Source: an uncultured Gammaproteobacteria bacterium | GTDB lineage: Bacteria; Pseudomonadota; Gammaproteobacteria; Steroidobacterales; JABDMI01 | NCBI GenBank assembly: GCA_938039225.1 | Contig: CALHVH010000163.1 | Location: 1-11,486, forward strand | DNA: 11,486 nucleotides | Direction: 5' to 3' | Part shown: positions 1 to 6,942 of the stretch, piece after piece | Numbering within the stretch: position 1 is the stretch's first letter | Layout of the letters: each line of letters opens with the position of its first letter | Program-made: the position numbers and the translations under genes | Notes under the pieces: generated by a model | What the model was told of the DNA's origin: nothing | What the model saw: the letters and a program-made list of their open reading frames with translations, nothing else | Database searches by the model: none

Positions 1-191
1 ATTTCGCGAGTTACTGTATTAATATTTTCATCTTTAATATATTGACGAAGACTAACTGGCATTTGTGAATATCTAGTAGCTAAACTAGATTTGCTTGAAT
101 TGTAAGCTGCACTATTTGGAGCTGGTACGCTCTGACATGCACTCACCAAACTAGCACAGACCAAAGCTGTGAGTAGATTTACTTTATTCAT
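1..191 (-). CDS. Putative lipoprotein of unknown function, N-terminal part only
   Basis: The reading frame opens at the ATG at 191 and runs off the left edge after 63 codons, so only the N-terminus is present. It begins MNKVNLLTALVCASLVSACQ, a short charged start, a hydrophobic stretch and a lipobox (V-S-A-C, Cys19), as expected for a protein lipidated and anchored in the envelope. The following residues are Ser/Ala/Asn-rich and then include a stretch like SLRQYIKDENINTVTRE that looks like the start of a folded domain. A Shine-Dalgarno match AGGGA (198-202) is 6 nt from the start, which supports this ATG. The gene is divergent from the histidine kinase at 373. I do not recognise the family; the signal peptide is clear, the function is not. 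Confidence 0.75.
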   Translation of the reverse strand, partial: MNKVNLLTALVCASLVSACQSVPAPNSAAYNSSKSSLATRYSQMPVSLRQYIKDENINTVTRE

Positions 192-213
192 TGGGTTTCC
201 CTGGAATTTTATG

Positions 214-242
214 TGTATATTATGTATTTTTTGAAATGTTAA
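214..242 (-). promoter_or_regulatory. Candidate sigma70-type promoter for the left-edge lipoprotein
   Basis: On the minus strand, TTAACA (242-237; 5 of 6 to the -35 consensus) is followed after 17 nt by TATACA (219-214; 4 of 6 to the -10 consensus). This would start transcription about 15 nt upstream of the ATG at 191, leaving room for the AGGGA ribosome binding site. The region is very AT-rich, so chance matches are likely. Confidence 0.35.
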
Positions 243-290
243 AATTTGTAAATAATACTTCTACTCTACACCATTATGAATTCAGTCTCC

Positions 291-308
291 ATCACTCAAA
301 AGTATGAT
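291..308. promoter_or_regulatory. Candidate operator, imperfect palindrome upstream of the histidine kinase
   Basis: ATCACTC-AAAA-GTATGAT is an imperfect inverted repeat (ATCAnnC-N4-GnnTGAT). It lies 64 bp upstream of the kinase start in the intergenic space shared with the divergent lipoprotein gene. An almost identical element occurs at 2759-2776 upstream of the response regulator; counting the preceding C, 16 of 18 bases agree and the two differences fall in the central spacer. Length and symmetry suit a NarL/LuxR-type dimer. That it is bound by a protein is inference. Confidence 0.5.
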
Positions 309-372
309 TGTCTTTTTGTTATGCTGCTTGAGTACATCCTTCATGTCTATATCAAAAAAATTTTAAAACTAA

Positions 373-2115
373 ATGAAAGAAAGCTTAAATAAAACTTTAT
401 TATATTTTTTGCAATTAACTCATGCAGATAAGCCACGTGTATTAAATCAGCTTTTAGAAACGCAATATAAAAAGTCTTATACCAATATTTTTGGTTCAAT
501 GGGTGTTGCTCTTTTTCATTTATTTGGTGTAAAAGGTGCTTTATTTAGTAGCTTGGTATGGTGCTGGTTTATTGCACAATGCTTGCTCAATATAATTCGC
601 TACAAGCGTCTAAATGATTTTGCTAAAACTTCAACAAACTCCCGTAATGAAATGGCGTGGTATCAAGAAATATTAGGAATTCATATCCTTTCCGGTCTAC
701 TTTGGGGCCTCACACCATTTATATTTTTTGACTTAAATAATGAAATAAATCTGTTTGTTTTTTTTGCAGTTTCATTTTCGGTTTTGGCAAGTAGTGTTGT
801 ATTAATAAACTTACCGGCAGGGTATTTAGTCTCAAGCTTCCTAGTAATGCCAATGATCGGGTATGCCGCATTCTTAATTGATAACTCTTGGAACCTACTT
901 ACACTATTAGTGCTCTTTTACTTTGTCATGATGTTATTTGTAAGCATTGAATCCAATCGATCAATGGCAGACGCAGTTACTCTACGTTTTAAAAATGAAG
1001 ATTTAGCAAAAAAACTAGAAGCTAGTAATCTTGCGAAATCAAAATTTCTTGCAACAGCAAGTCATGATTTACGCCAACCCATACAAGCACTTAGCTTACT
1101 AACTGCAGCAGCGAATGAACATGGTCAAGCAGATAAACAAACCTTAGATTCCATGCAAAGAAGTATTGATAACTTGAATATACTTTTTAATTCTTTATTG
1201 GATGTTTCAAAACTTGATTCTGGAATCATTGATGTCAAACCTAAAAAGATTGACTTAAAAGCTTTTATTAGTGGTATACATGGTGAATTTCATGAAATTA
1301 CTCGCCACTCTACTGTGAAGTTTAACTACTTTTGCCCTGATAATACTTTTGTTTATACTGACCCAACACTCACTCAAAGAATATTAATTAATTTAATCAC
1401 GAACGCTCTTAAATATACATCTAAAGGATCCGTTGAAATAAGAGTTGAAAAACGAGAATCAACGGCTGTAATTAATGTTACAGATACTGGCACTGGTATT
1501 CCAAAAGACAAATTGGAGGCCATTTTTGAAGAGTTTTATCAGCTCAATGATGAAATGAATACTGCTCAGAAAGGTATGGGCTTAGGCTTATCTATTGTTA
1601 AACGATTAGCTGAAATGCAAAACTATTCAATCAAAGCAAGCAGTGCACTCGATAAGGGAAGTACATTTAGCTTTAGCATTCCTTTAAGTAATTTTGGCAA
1701 AAAACAAAGTACTGACCAATTACATGAACCCTCAAGCTTTGATGCCAGCAAGCACAATATTTTAATTATTGAAGATGAGCCAGATATTCTTGAAGCGATG
1801 GCTCTTTTACTTACAAAGTGGAAATATAATGTTTTCTGTGCCTCTAATTCAATCCAAGCCAAAAATTATATGCAAAATACGGACTTGAATATTAGTCTAT
1901 TATTGTCTGATTATGGGTTAGGCGAAGAAACTTCTGGTGTTGAGATATGTAAATCCTTAGTAGGTGAAAAAAAGATACCTGCAATCATCATTACAGGTAG
2001 TACTTTACCTGAGCACATTCAAAACATAACTCAAAATGATATGTTGTTAATAACTAAGCCTATAATCCCAGGCCGCTTAAGGGTTGCATTAGAAAGTTTA
2101 TTAAAGCAAATTTAA
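373..2115 (+). CDS. Membrane hybrid histidine kinase with C-terminal receiver domain
   Basis: This is a 580-aa sensor kinase. Residues 38-191 are hydrophobic and contain about six predicted membrane helices with no periplasmic loop large enough for a classical sensor domain, so the signal may be sensed in or at the membrane. A short coiled linker (205-222) leads to the HisKA domain with phospho-accepting His231 in SHDLRQP. The ATPase domain follows, with N-box Asn340/Asn344, G1 DTGTG (371-375), F-box EEFYQL and G2 GMGLGL (401-406). A receiver domain (461-580) has acidic Glu467/Asp468, phospho-acceptor Asp513, Thr541 and Lys562, so all key residues are present. The DLRQPIQAL signature belongs to a large family of hybrid kinases often annotated as ATP-binding response regulators. 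No Shine-Dalgarno precedes the ATG, only an A-rich leader. The 3' end overlaps the convergent response regulator by 15 bp. Partnership with that regulator is inferred from position and the shared upstream motif. Confidence 0.93.
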   Translation: MKESLNKTLLYFLQLTHADKPRVLNQLLETQYKKSYTNIFGSMGVALFHLFGVKGALFSSLVWCWFIAQCLLNIIRYKRLNDFAKTSTNSRNEMAWYQEILGIHILSGLLWGLTPFIFFDLNNEINLFVFFAVSFSVLASSVVLINLPAGYLVSSFLVMPMIGYAAFLIDNSWNLLTLLVLFYFVMMLFVSIESNRSMADAVTLRFKNEDLAKKLEASNLAKSKFLATASHDLRQPIQALSLLTAAANEHGQADKQTLDSMQRSIDNLNILFNSLLDVSKLDSGIIDVKPKKIDLKAFISGIHGEFHEITRHSTVKFNYFCPDNTFVYTDPTLTQRILINLITNALKYTSKGSVEIRVEKRESTAVINVTDTGTGIPKDKLEAIFEEFYQLNDEMNTAQKGMGLGLSIVKRLAEMQNYSIKASSALDKGSTFSFSIPLSNFGKKQSTDQLHEPSSFDASKHNILIIEDEPDILEAMALLLTKWKYNVFCASNSIQAKNYMQNTDLNISLLLSDYGLGEETSGVEICKSLVGEKKIPAIIITGSTLPEHIQNITQNDMLLITKPIIPGRLRVALESLLKQI

Positions 2116-2724
2116 TGACCTAGCTTTTTGTACACAAGATAAACGTGAATTAACATCAAGCTCTTTAAATAATTTAGCCAAATGTGATTTAACTGTGTGC
2201 TCACTAATGTTTAGATCTTCAGCTATTTTTTGATTGCTTGAACCATTACTTAACGCATGCAACACTTCTAATTGTCTCTGACTAATATCAATGAATCTTG
2301 GTAGGTTAGTTGCCGAAGAGTTTATATCAATCTCAGAAAGTTGCGTAAAAGCCTTGTCAACAATATCTCCATCAATGACTTGCTTTATAATCTTTAAAAT
2401 AACGTCACTCTTTGCTGCTTTAGGAATAAAACTAGCGGCACCAGCCCGTAATACCGTGTTGATGTCCACTTGATTTTCTGTTGCTGACATTACAACAAAT
2501 GGAGTAGTTGGATGAGCTCTAATTAAATCCGTTATATGACTAATGCCTTTTACGCCAGGCATTCGTAAATCGATAATAACCAAGTCTGTGCTTGCATCTA
2601 GATTAACTTGAACTTCCTTTAAGGTATTAAAGCAAACAAGTTCTGTTACATAGGCTTGTGTTCTTAGTAATGAACTTAATCCATCTAAAAAAAGCTGATG
2701 ATCATCTGCAAGTAATAATTTCAT
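2101..2724 (-). CDS. NarL/LuxR-family DNA-binding response regulator
   Basis: This 207-aa transcription factor has a receiver domain (1-120) with Asp7/Asp8, phospho-acceptor Asp52 in the IIDLRMPG motif, Ser80 and Lys102. A linker leads to a LuxR-type helix-turn-helix (about 145-205) with the typical ISQRQLEVL start and the recognition region ISEHTVKSHLAKLF. The length is normal for the family. It faces the hybrid kinase tail to tail, sharing 15 bp, and is likely its output partner, with the kinase's own receiver as an intermediate phosphate carrier or modulator. No ribosome binding site is visible, and a TAAAAT box lies only 7 nt before the ATG, suggesting a leaderless or near-leaderless mRNA. 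The 18-bp palindrome at 2759-2776 would be centred near -42 of that start, the usual position for an activator touching RNA polymerase. Autoregulation is inference. Confidence 0.93.
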   Translation of the reverse strand: MKLLLADDHQLFLDGLSSLLRTQAYVTELVCFNTLKEVQVNLDASTDLVIIDLRMPGVKGISHITDLIRAHPTTPFVVMSATENQVDINTVLRAGAASFIPKAAKSDVILKIIKQVIDGDIVDKAFTQLSEIDINSSATNLPRFIDISQRQLEVLHALSNGSSNQKIAEDLNISEHTVKSHLAKLFKELDVNSRLSCVQKARSLNLL

Positions 2725-2731
2725 ATGTAGT

Positions 2732-2737
2732 ATTTTA
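2732..2737 (-). promoter_or_regulatory. Candidate -10 box of the response regulator gene
   Basis: On the minus strand TAAAAT (5 of 6 to TATAAT) ends 7 nt before the ATG at 2724. The hexamer 17 nt further upstream, ATGCTT, is a poor -35, which would fit a promoter that needs an activator. Transcription would begin at about 2725-2726, giving almost no 5' leader. Confidence 0.35.
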
Positions 2738-2758
2738 GAGTAGATTTATCCATTAAGC

Positions 2759-2776
2759 ATCACTCTTAAGTATGAA
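2759..2776. promoter_or_regulatory. Candidate operator upstream of the response regulator gene
   Basis: ATCACTC-TTAA-GTATGAA matches the element at 291-308 in both arms except for the last base. It lies 34 bp upstream of the response regulator start, within the 108-bp gap after the acetyltransferase gene. No other copy was seen in the window. Confidence 0.5.
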
Positions 2777-2832
2777 ATTATTACTTTGGTAAATTTTATA
2801 GAGGTATTACGTTGAGACAGTAACATGATGAT

Positions 2833-3288
2833 CTAAAGTATTTTATGCATAAAAATACTATTCGGATCATTAATATAATCTGCAAAAGGTGCACATTCTG
2901 TAAAACCAAATTTTTTGTATAACTGCCTTGCTGGAATAAAGAACTCCATGGACCCGGTCTCTAGACTGAGTAATTTGTAACGCCTTGACTTTGCCTCATC
3001 AATAATGTGTTGCAACATTTTTGAAGCAAAACCTTTGCCTCTATATGTAGTTGCAGTACGCATAGATTTAATTTCTGCATGCGTAGAATCCAATTCTTTT
3101 AAGGCACCACATGCAACAATCTTATTTTCAAAGGTAGCAGACCAAAATGTAATAGTTTTATGCTTTAGGCCTGATAAATCTAATGCGTGCTTACTTTCAG
3201 GTGGAGAGGTTGCACGCATATCCTCTATATGTTCTTGCAAAAATGCTGCTATTGCTGGACTGGATAAATCATCTAGAATTATTTTCAT
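2833..3288 (-). CDS. GNAT family N-acetyltransferase, YsnE-like
   Basis: This 151-aa single-domain protein should transfer an acetyl group from acetyl-CoA to an unidentified amine. Motif A is seen as EIKSMRTATTYRGKGFASKML (about 72-92), with the pyrophosphate-binding R-G-K-G-F-A at 83-88. The C-terminal half contains SLETGSMEFFIPARQLYKKFGF and ends in DPNSIFMHKIL, a pattern typical of the YsnE/PA4866-like subgroup; TSPPES near residue 27 is also characteristic. It begins 18 nt after the DUF302 lipoprotein gene and so is probably the last gene of the same minus-strand operon. No Shine-Dalgarno is evident, consistent with translation coupled to the upstream gene. Family assignment is firm; substrate unknown. 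Confidence 0.9.
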   Translation of the reverse strand: MKIILDDLSSPAIAAFLQEHIEDMRATSPPESKHALDLSGLKHKTITFWSATFENKIVACGALKELDSTHAEIKSMRTATTYRGKGFASKMLQHIIDEAKSRRYKLLSLETGSMEFFIPARQLYKKFGFTECAPFADYINDPNSIFMHKIL

Positions 3289-3306
3289 TGCGAACTAGGT
3301 TTAAAT

Positions 3307-3792
3307 CTATTTTGTTGCCGCTGCTGTAGTTAAGGCTTTTAGTACATTAGCAATTTTTCCTAATACTTCTTCACAGCCATCAATAGCATGACGTTCTTTT
3401 AAGTATTCAGGATTATTGTATGTTACCCATACTTTTCCAGCTTCATCTTCCCAAAATAACGCCTTTTGTGGCAAATCTAATGCAGCAAGCTGAGAACATT
3501 GCATTAATGGAGTACCAACTTTTGGGTTACCAAAAACAATCAACTGTGTTGCTCTAAGTTTTAAGTCAACACCTGCAGCATTTTTTGCATGATCAATACG
3601 GGCAAATTGGGTTAAACCTTTCTGAGAAATAATGTTTTCAAAATGATTTGCCGTTTCATTCACTGAGAATTCACTTGCAAGGGTGACTGTACTTTCAATT
3701 TTATTAACCACTGATGACGTTTCCTTTGATGAATTACATGCACATAATAATAAGATAATGATTGAGACAGAAGTAAATTTAGTTAATTTCAT
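3307..3792 (-). CDS. DUF302 domain lipoprotein
   Basis: This 161-aa protein starts with a signal peptide and lipobox (L-C-A-C, Cys19), so it should be a lipidated envelope protein. The mature part (about 33-150) matches the DUF302 family: an N-terminal strand with sequential deprotection-like pattern SVNETANHFENIISQKGL, the RIDHAKNAAG segment, the FGNPKVGTPLMQ motif, LPQKALFWEDEAGKVWVTYNNPEYL, and a final helix with a conserved-type H..DGC. The function of DUF302 is not established; proteins of this fold often occur near envelope or stress genes. A likely ribosome binding site (AAGG) lies about 7 nt before the ATG. It follows the lipoprotein hydrolase by 38 nt and precedes the GNAT gene by 18 nt, on the same strand. 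Family confident, role unknown. Confidence 0.88.
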   Translation of the reverse strand: MKLTKFTSVSIIILLLCACNSSKETSSVVNKIESTVTLASEFSVNETANHFENIISQKGLTQFARIDHAKNAAGVDLKLRATQLIVFGNPKVGTPLMQCSQLAALDLPQKALFWEDEAGKVWVTYNNPEYLKERHAIDGCEEVLGKIANVLKALTTAAATK

Positions 3793-3830
3793 TTGATAAC
3801 CTTATAGTTTAAATAAATTAAATGAAGCAA

Positions 3831-4604
3831 TTATTCCAGTGAATCCAATAAATCAGCGTACTCAACAGGCATGCTTCGTTGAGTATTATGTTCGGTAATC
3901 CATTCGTAATAATTCCAACCCGCTTGTTTTGCACGTTGAGCTGATGGACTAAACATATCTTCCTCAGCACCTTCATCAATGGTTAAAACATAGCTTGCAG
4001 GAATAGTTTTACGTAATTCATTTTTTAATGAAATAGCTTGCAAAAAAGTATTAAAAGGATGTGTCACGTCTTTAGTTTTTTCCCAACCCTCCCAAAAAGG
4101 AGGAAGACTATGACCATCGCCCTTGTCTTTGGCGTGTTGGATGAAGAACTCTTGAGTTTCTTTGGGGAATAAACTTAAGGCATTTTCACCATCAAGTGGT
4201 AAAAAGGCGTCCATATAAACAATATGCCTAATTTTTTCAGGTATTTTATCCGCTACACCGCTAATTACCATGCCACCGTAACTGTGCCCAACTAAAATAA
4301 AATCATCTAGCTCTTCGTACTTGATGACGTTTAGGATATCCATTATATGTGTATCTAAATTTATTGATGGATTGAGTAAATGCGAACGCTGGCCCTGACC
4401 AGTGAGCGTTGGTCTATATACTTTATGACCCTTATCTTCTAAAAGTTTTTCCATTACCTGATAGTCCCATGCACCGCCCCATGCACCGTGAACAAAGACT
4501 ATAGTTTTTGTATTCGAAGTGTCTAGTTCTTCAAGAACCTCAACATTAGTACATGCCGTGATAAGCAACAGAGCACAAAAAAATAGCCGCAAAAATTTAT
4601 TCAT
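3831..4604 (-). CDS. Alpha/beta hydrolase lipoprotein (EstC/MES-like esterase family)
   Basis: A 257-aa serine hydrolase. A signal peptide ends in a lipobox (I-T-A-C, Cys18), placing the enzyme in the envelope, whereas most relatives are soluble. The oxyanion-hole motif HGAWGG is at 39-44, the nucleophile Ser108 is in GHSYGG, the likely acid is Asp210 in the YVLTID strand, and the likely catalytic base is His239 near the C-terminus. The segment MDAFLP (131-136) and the C-terminal layout resemble EstC and plant methylesterase-type hydrolases, which act on small carboxyl esters. The His239 assignment is less certain because the surrounding EHNTQRS is not the common motif. It begins 21 nt after the 76-aa membrane protein gene. 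The substrate cannot be told from sequence. Confidence 0.88.
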   Translation of the reverse strand: MNKFLRLFFCALLLITACTNVEVLEELDTSNTKTIVFVHGAWGGAWDYQVMEKLLEDKGHKVYRPTLTGQGQRSHLLNPSINLDTHIMDILNVIKYEELDDFILVGHSYGGMVISGVADKIPEKIRHIVYMDAFLPLDGENALSLFPKETQEFFIQHAKDKGDGHSLPPFWEGWEKTKDVTHPFNTFLQAISLKNELRKTIPASYVLTIDEGAEEDMFSPSAQRAKQAGWNYYEWITEHNTQRSMPVEYADLLDSLE

Positions 4605-4625
4605 GATATTAAACCTTTTTTAAAT

Positions 4626-4856
4626 CTAGTTTCTGTATTTTGAAGGTAAATTAATATAACAAGATACACTTATTACTAAACCCGCACCAATCATCTCTAA
4701 AGCGCTAACGCCAGATAAAAATGAACCCAAATCAACTAAATTAAAATATTTCCAAACCCCAAGACAAATGAAAAATACACCACAAAACAAACCAACAATA
4801 AATGCGGCTGTACTGATAAGCTGAAATTTCCTATTTAGTTTTTCACCTTTACTCAT
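4626..4856 (-). CDS. Small two-helix membrane protein, unknown function
   Basis: The 76-aa product has a lysine-rich N-terminus (MSKGEKLNRK), a hydrophobic helix at about 13-36 containing several Phe/Cys/Gly, a short loop, a second helix at about 44-67, and a basic tail ending SKYRN. This is a typical small inner-membrane protein with both ends probably cytoplasmic. A weak AGAG-type ribosome binding site precedes the ATG. It lies between the YCII-like gene (40 nt upstream in transcription) and the lipoprotein hydrolase (21 nt downstream), so it is likely co-transcribed. I do not recognise a family. Confidence 0.72.
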   Translation of the reverse strand: MSKGEKLNRKFQLISTAAFIVGLFCGVFFICLGVWKYFNLVDLGSFLSGVSALEMIGAGLVISVSCYINLPSKYRN

Positions 4857-4896
4857 CTTCTCTTGTGCCCAATATAAGGTTTAAAAACTATCTATA

Positions 4897-5217
4897 TCAC
4901 TTACCCATTTCAATTTTTTCCGACACTTCCAAGGTCCCACCAATACCTAAATATGGGCAAGCTTTAGCAATCTCTAATGCCGCCTCTAAGGATTCTGCTT
5001 CAATAAGTGTATAACCCGACATACCCGTTATTCCACCTTGTGTGATGCTTGCATCCGGATTAACTAAACAAGTACCCTTAAGCGGATTCATGGGACTAAT
5101 CGCGGCCGTACCTAACTCATCAAGCCAGGCTTTGTATTCAGCCATGTGCTTTTTTCCTTCCTCAGGGGTAGAGGGGTGATTAGGACTCCCAACATACGTG
5201 AGCATAAATTGTGGCAT
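4897..5217 (-). CDS. YCII-related domain protein
   Basis: A 106-aa protein of the YCII/DGPF-like dimeric ferredoxin-like fold. It starts MPQFMLTYVGSP with the usual first beta strand, continues with a helix containing HMAEYKAWLDELG, then a segment with PLKGTCLVN, and ends with GYTLIEAESLEAALEIAKACPYLGIGGTLEVSEKIEMGK, the diagnostic C-terminal helix and strand of YCII proteins. Relatives include YciI-type enzymes and proteins encoded beside ECF sigma factors, but no sigma factor is present here. A strong Shine-Dalgarno AGGAGA (5228-5223) lies 5 nt before the ATG and fixes the start. It follows the 55-aa gene by 93 nt, a gap that contains a hairpin. Exact reaction unknown. Confidence 0.88.
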   Translation of the reverse strand: MPQFMLTYVGSPNHPSTPEEGKKHMAEYKAWLDELGTAAISPMNPLKGTCLVNPDASITQGGITGMSGYTLIEAESLEAALEIAKACPYLGIGGTLEVSEKIEMGK

Positions 5218-5260
5218 AAGCGTCTCCTATTTGGGTCTAAGCTTGAACCGTGAATGATTA

Positions 5261-5300
5261 TTTGGACTCATCAAACTAGCGTAGTTTTTTGTGATCCAAA
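5261..5300. other. Bipartite hairpin between the 55-aa gene and the YCII gene
   Basis: An inner perfect stem AAACTA-GCG-TAGTTT (5273-5287) is nested in an outer stem: TTTGGA (5261-5266) pairs with TCCAAA (5295-5300) and TCA (5268-5270) with TGA (5292-5294), leaving one bulged C and a small internal loop. On the transcribed minus strand it starts 10 nt after the stop of the 55-aa gene and ends 43 nt before the YCII start. No T-run follows it on that strand, so it is not a classical intrinsic terminator. It could be an mRNA-processing or stability element that separates expression of the two halves of the operon. Confidence 0.5.
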
Positions 5301-5310
5301 CTGATTAGTA

Positions 5311-5478
5311 TTATTCTTTACTCTCTTTTGCCATCAGTGATGCTACTACACCACCTACTGCTCCACCAACACCACCGGTTACAGCTGGATTGATATCAAA
5401 ACCTAATACCTTTAAAACTATTACGCAAACTATTACACCTGCAACGGCGCCAATTACTGAATTTATTATTAATTTCAT
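5311..5478 (-). CDS. Small glycine-zipper membrane protein (55 aa), unknown function
   Basis: A 55-codon reading frame with a strong Shine-Dalgarno AGAGGAA (5490-5484) 5 nt before its ATG at 5478, ending at TAA 5313-5311. It begins MKLIINSVIGAVAG and has a hydrophobic helix at about 4-25 with Gly10/Gly14, then GFDINP, then a second segment TGGVGGAVGGVVAS (34-47) whose glycines at 35, 39, 43 and 38, 42 form a GxxxG glycine zipper. It ends in a charged tail AKESKE. Glycine zippers drive helix packing, so it probably oligomerises in the inner membrane. It sits 36 nt after the photolyase stop on the same strand. The strong ribosome binding site and coherent amphipathic design argue that it is real; the function is unknown. 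Confidence 0.75.
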   Translation of the reverse strand: MKLIINSVIGAVAGVIVCVIVLKVLGFDINPAVTGGVGGAVGGVVASLMAKESKE

Positions 5479-5514
5479 CTTAGTTCCTCTGAGCCAGTTG
5501 ATAAGAATAATTAT

Positions 5515-6924
5515 TTATAAATCTTTAAATTTCTCTATAGCAAGTTGTCGAGTTATTTTTAAATCTACTATCGGTTTTGGATAGTCCAATTTAATAGGAC
5601 GCGATTTACTTGCCCACGGTTCATGAATAGTTTTTTTATCACAATCTTTGAGTTCAGGTACAAACTTACGAATAAATTTCCCATCCGGATCAAACCGTTG
5701 TGACTGTGTTACTGGATTAAAAATTCTAAAGTAGGGCGCCGCATCAGTGCCTGTCGATGCACTCCATTGCCAACCCCCATTATTTGCAGATAAATCTCCA
5801 TCAATAAGATGCTGCATAAAAAACTCTTCGCCTTTACGCCAATCTAAGAATAAGTTTTTAGAAAGGTACATAGCAGTTACCATACGTAATCGATTATGCA
5901 TCCAACCGGTTTGTACTAATTGACGCATGGCTGCATCCACTATAGGTACGCCCGTTCGGCCATCACACCAGGCTAGAAAATGCTCCGCATTATCATTCCA
6001 AACGATTTTACTGGTTTTAACTTTGAATGGTTGATGTTTGGATACGTGTGGAAATCCAACCAGTATATGTTTATAAAACTCTCGCCATATCAACTCTGTA
6101 CGCCAAGTTACGGCTCCAACATTATTTTTTTTACTACCTAAGCTCTCTAATGCCTCAAAACATTGTCTGGCAGAGATTACTCCGGCAGCTAAATAGGGTG
6201 AGATTGTGCTGGTACCATTAATTGAAGGAATATCTCTAGTGTCTTTATAATTTAACACTCGTTTTTTTATAAACTCATTTAAGCGACGTTTAGCGATACT
6301 CTCACCTGCAGCCCATAAATCGGCACGTAATTCTGTCTCATCAAGCCACGAAAGTACAGCGTCTGATTCTATGTCTAAGGGAATTTGTTTTTTAGGTTTT
6401 GGCAATACTTGCCACGCCAGTTTTTCAATTTCTTTATTAAATAAATTTTTAAACGCGGTAAACACAGTGTAATACGTTTTTTTACCAGTAAGCAATGTTC
6501 CTGGTTCAAAGAAAAGGGTGTCGTTATAAGAATTTACTCGAATACTATTTTTTTCAAAACGTTTAATAACTTGCTCTTCACAAGAACGCTCATTAAATCC
6601 ATACTGCTTATTGAAATGTATCTCACTTACATTATGTATAACCGACAGTTTAAACAATTCATCCGGTAGCTCATTGAAACTAGCACAATGCAAAATCTTT
6701 AAGGGAATATTGAGTTTATCTAGTTCTTCACCTAATTTTAGTAAATTACGATACCAAAAGTCTTGTTTTATAGCTGCGTCGCAATGCTCATTATATTGCT
6801 CTGGAGTTACAACAAAAACAGCGAAAACAGGACCAGCGGCGGCTCCATGATAAAGAGCCGAATTGTCTTTAACTCTAAGATCGCAGGTTTTTAGCCAAAC
6901 CAATTGTTTTTTTGAATCAGACAT
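5515..6924 (-). CDS. phrB: Deoxyribodipyrimidine photolyase (class I CPD photolyase)
   Basis: A 469-aa DNA repair flavoenzyme that splits UV-induced cyclobutane pyrimidine dimers using blue light. The N-terminal antenna-binding Rossmann domain (about 6-135) begins with VWLKTCDLRVKDNSAL, a variant with one extra residue compared with the usual VWFR(T)DLR pattern. The helical FAD domain (about 200-469) is strongly conserved: ELIWREFYKH with Glu277 and Trp280 equivalent to the dimer-contacting Glu274 and Trp277 of E. coli, GWMHNRLRM with the flavin-contacting Asn344, DWRKGE, and NNGGWQWSASTGTDAAPYFRIFNP. The electron-transfer tryptophans correspond to Trp309, Trp362 and Trp385. These conserved sites favour a repair enzyme rather than a cryptochrome. 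Length matches E. coli PhrB. It begins 18 nt after the L7/L12-like gene, and its ribosome binding site is weak, so coupling is likely. Confidence 0.96.
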   Translation of the reverse strand: MSDSKKQLVWLKTCDLRVKDNSALYHGAAAGPVFAVFVVTPEQYNEHCDAAIKQDFWYRNLLKLGEELDKLNIPLKILHCASFNELPDELFKLSVIHNVSEIHFNKQYGFNERSCEEQVIKRFEKNSIRVNSYNDTLFFEPGTLLTGKKTYYTVFTAFKNLFNKEIEKLAWQVLPKPKKQIPLDIESDAVLSWLDETELRADLWAAGESIAKRRLNEFIKKRVLNYKDTRDIPSINGTSTISPYLAAGVISARQCFEALESLGSKKNNVGAVTWRTELIWREFYKHILVGFPHVSKHQPFKVKTSKIVWNDNAEHFLAWCDGRTGVPIVDAAMRQLVQTGWMHNRLRMVTAMYLSKNLFLDWRKGEEFFMQHLIDGDLSANNGGWQWSASTGTDAAPYFRIFNPVTQSQRFDPDGKFIRKFVPELKDCDKKTIHEPWASKSRPIKLDYPKPIVDLKITRQLAIEKFKDL

Positions 6925-6942
6925 TAATTCTAATTTTTTATA

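Noticed and set aside
343..371. A/T run before the kinase gene as a possible terminator
   Set aside because: There is no GC-rich stem next to the A/T run, and no gene ends nearby on either strand.
1623..1862. Minus-strand 79-codon frame inside the histidine kinase gene
   Set aside because: It lies antisense within the kinase/receiver coding region, shows no ribosome binding site or recognisable domain, and is best explained as a shadow frame.
2777..2832. Possible terminator after the 151-aa GNAT gene
   Set aside because: No stem-loop with a T-run could be found on the minus strand; read-through into the response regulator cannot be excluded but is not supported either.
5390..5584. Plus-strand 64-codon frame spanning the small gene and the photolyase 3' end
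   Set aside because: It runs antisense to the 55-aa gene with the strong Shine-Dalgarno and to the photolyase end; it has no ribosome binding site of its own.
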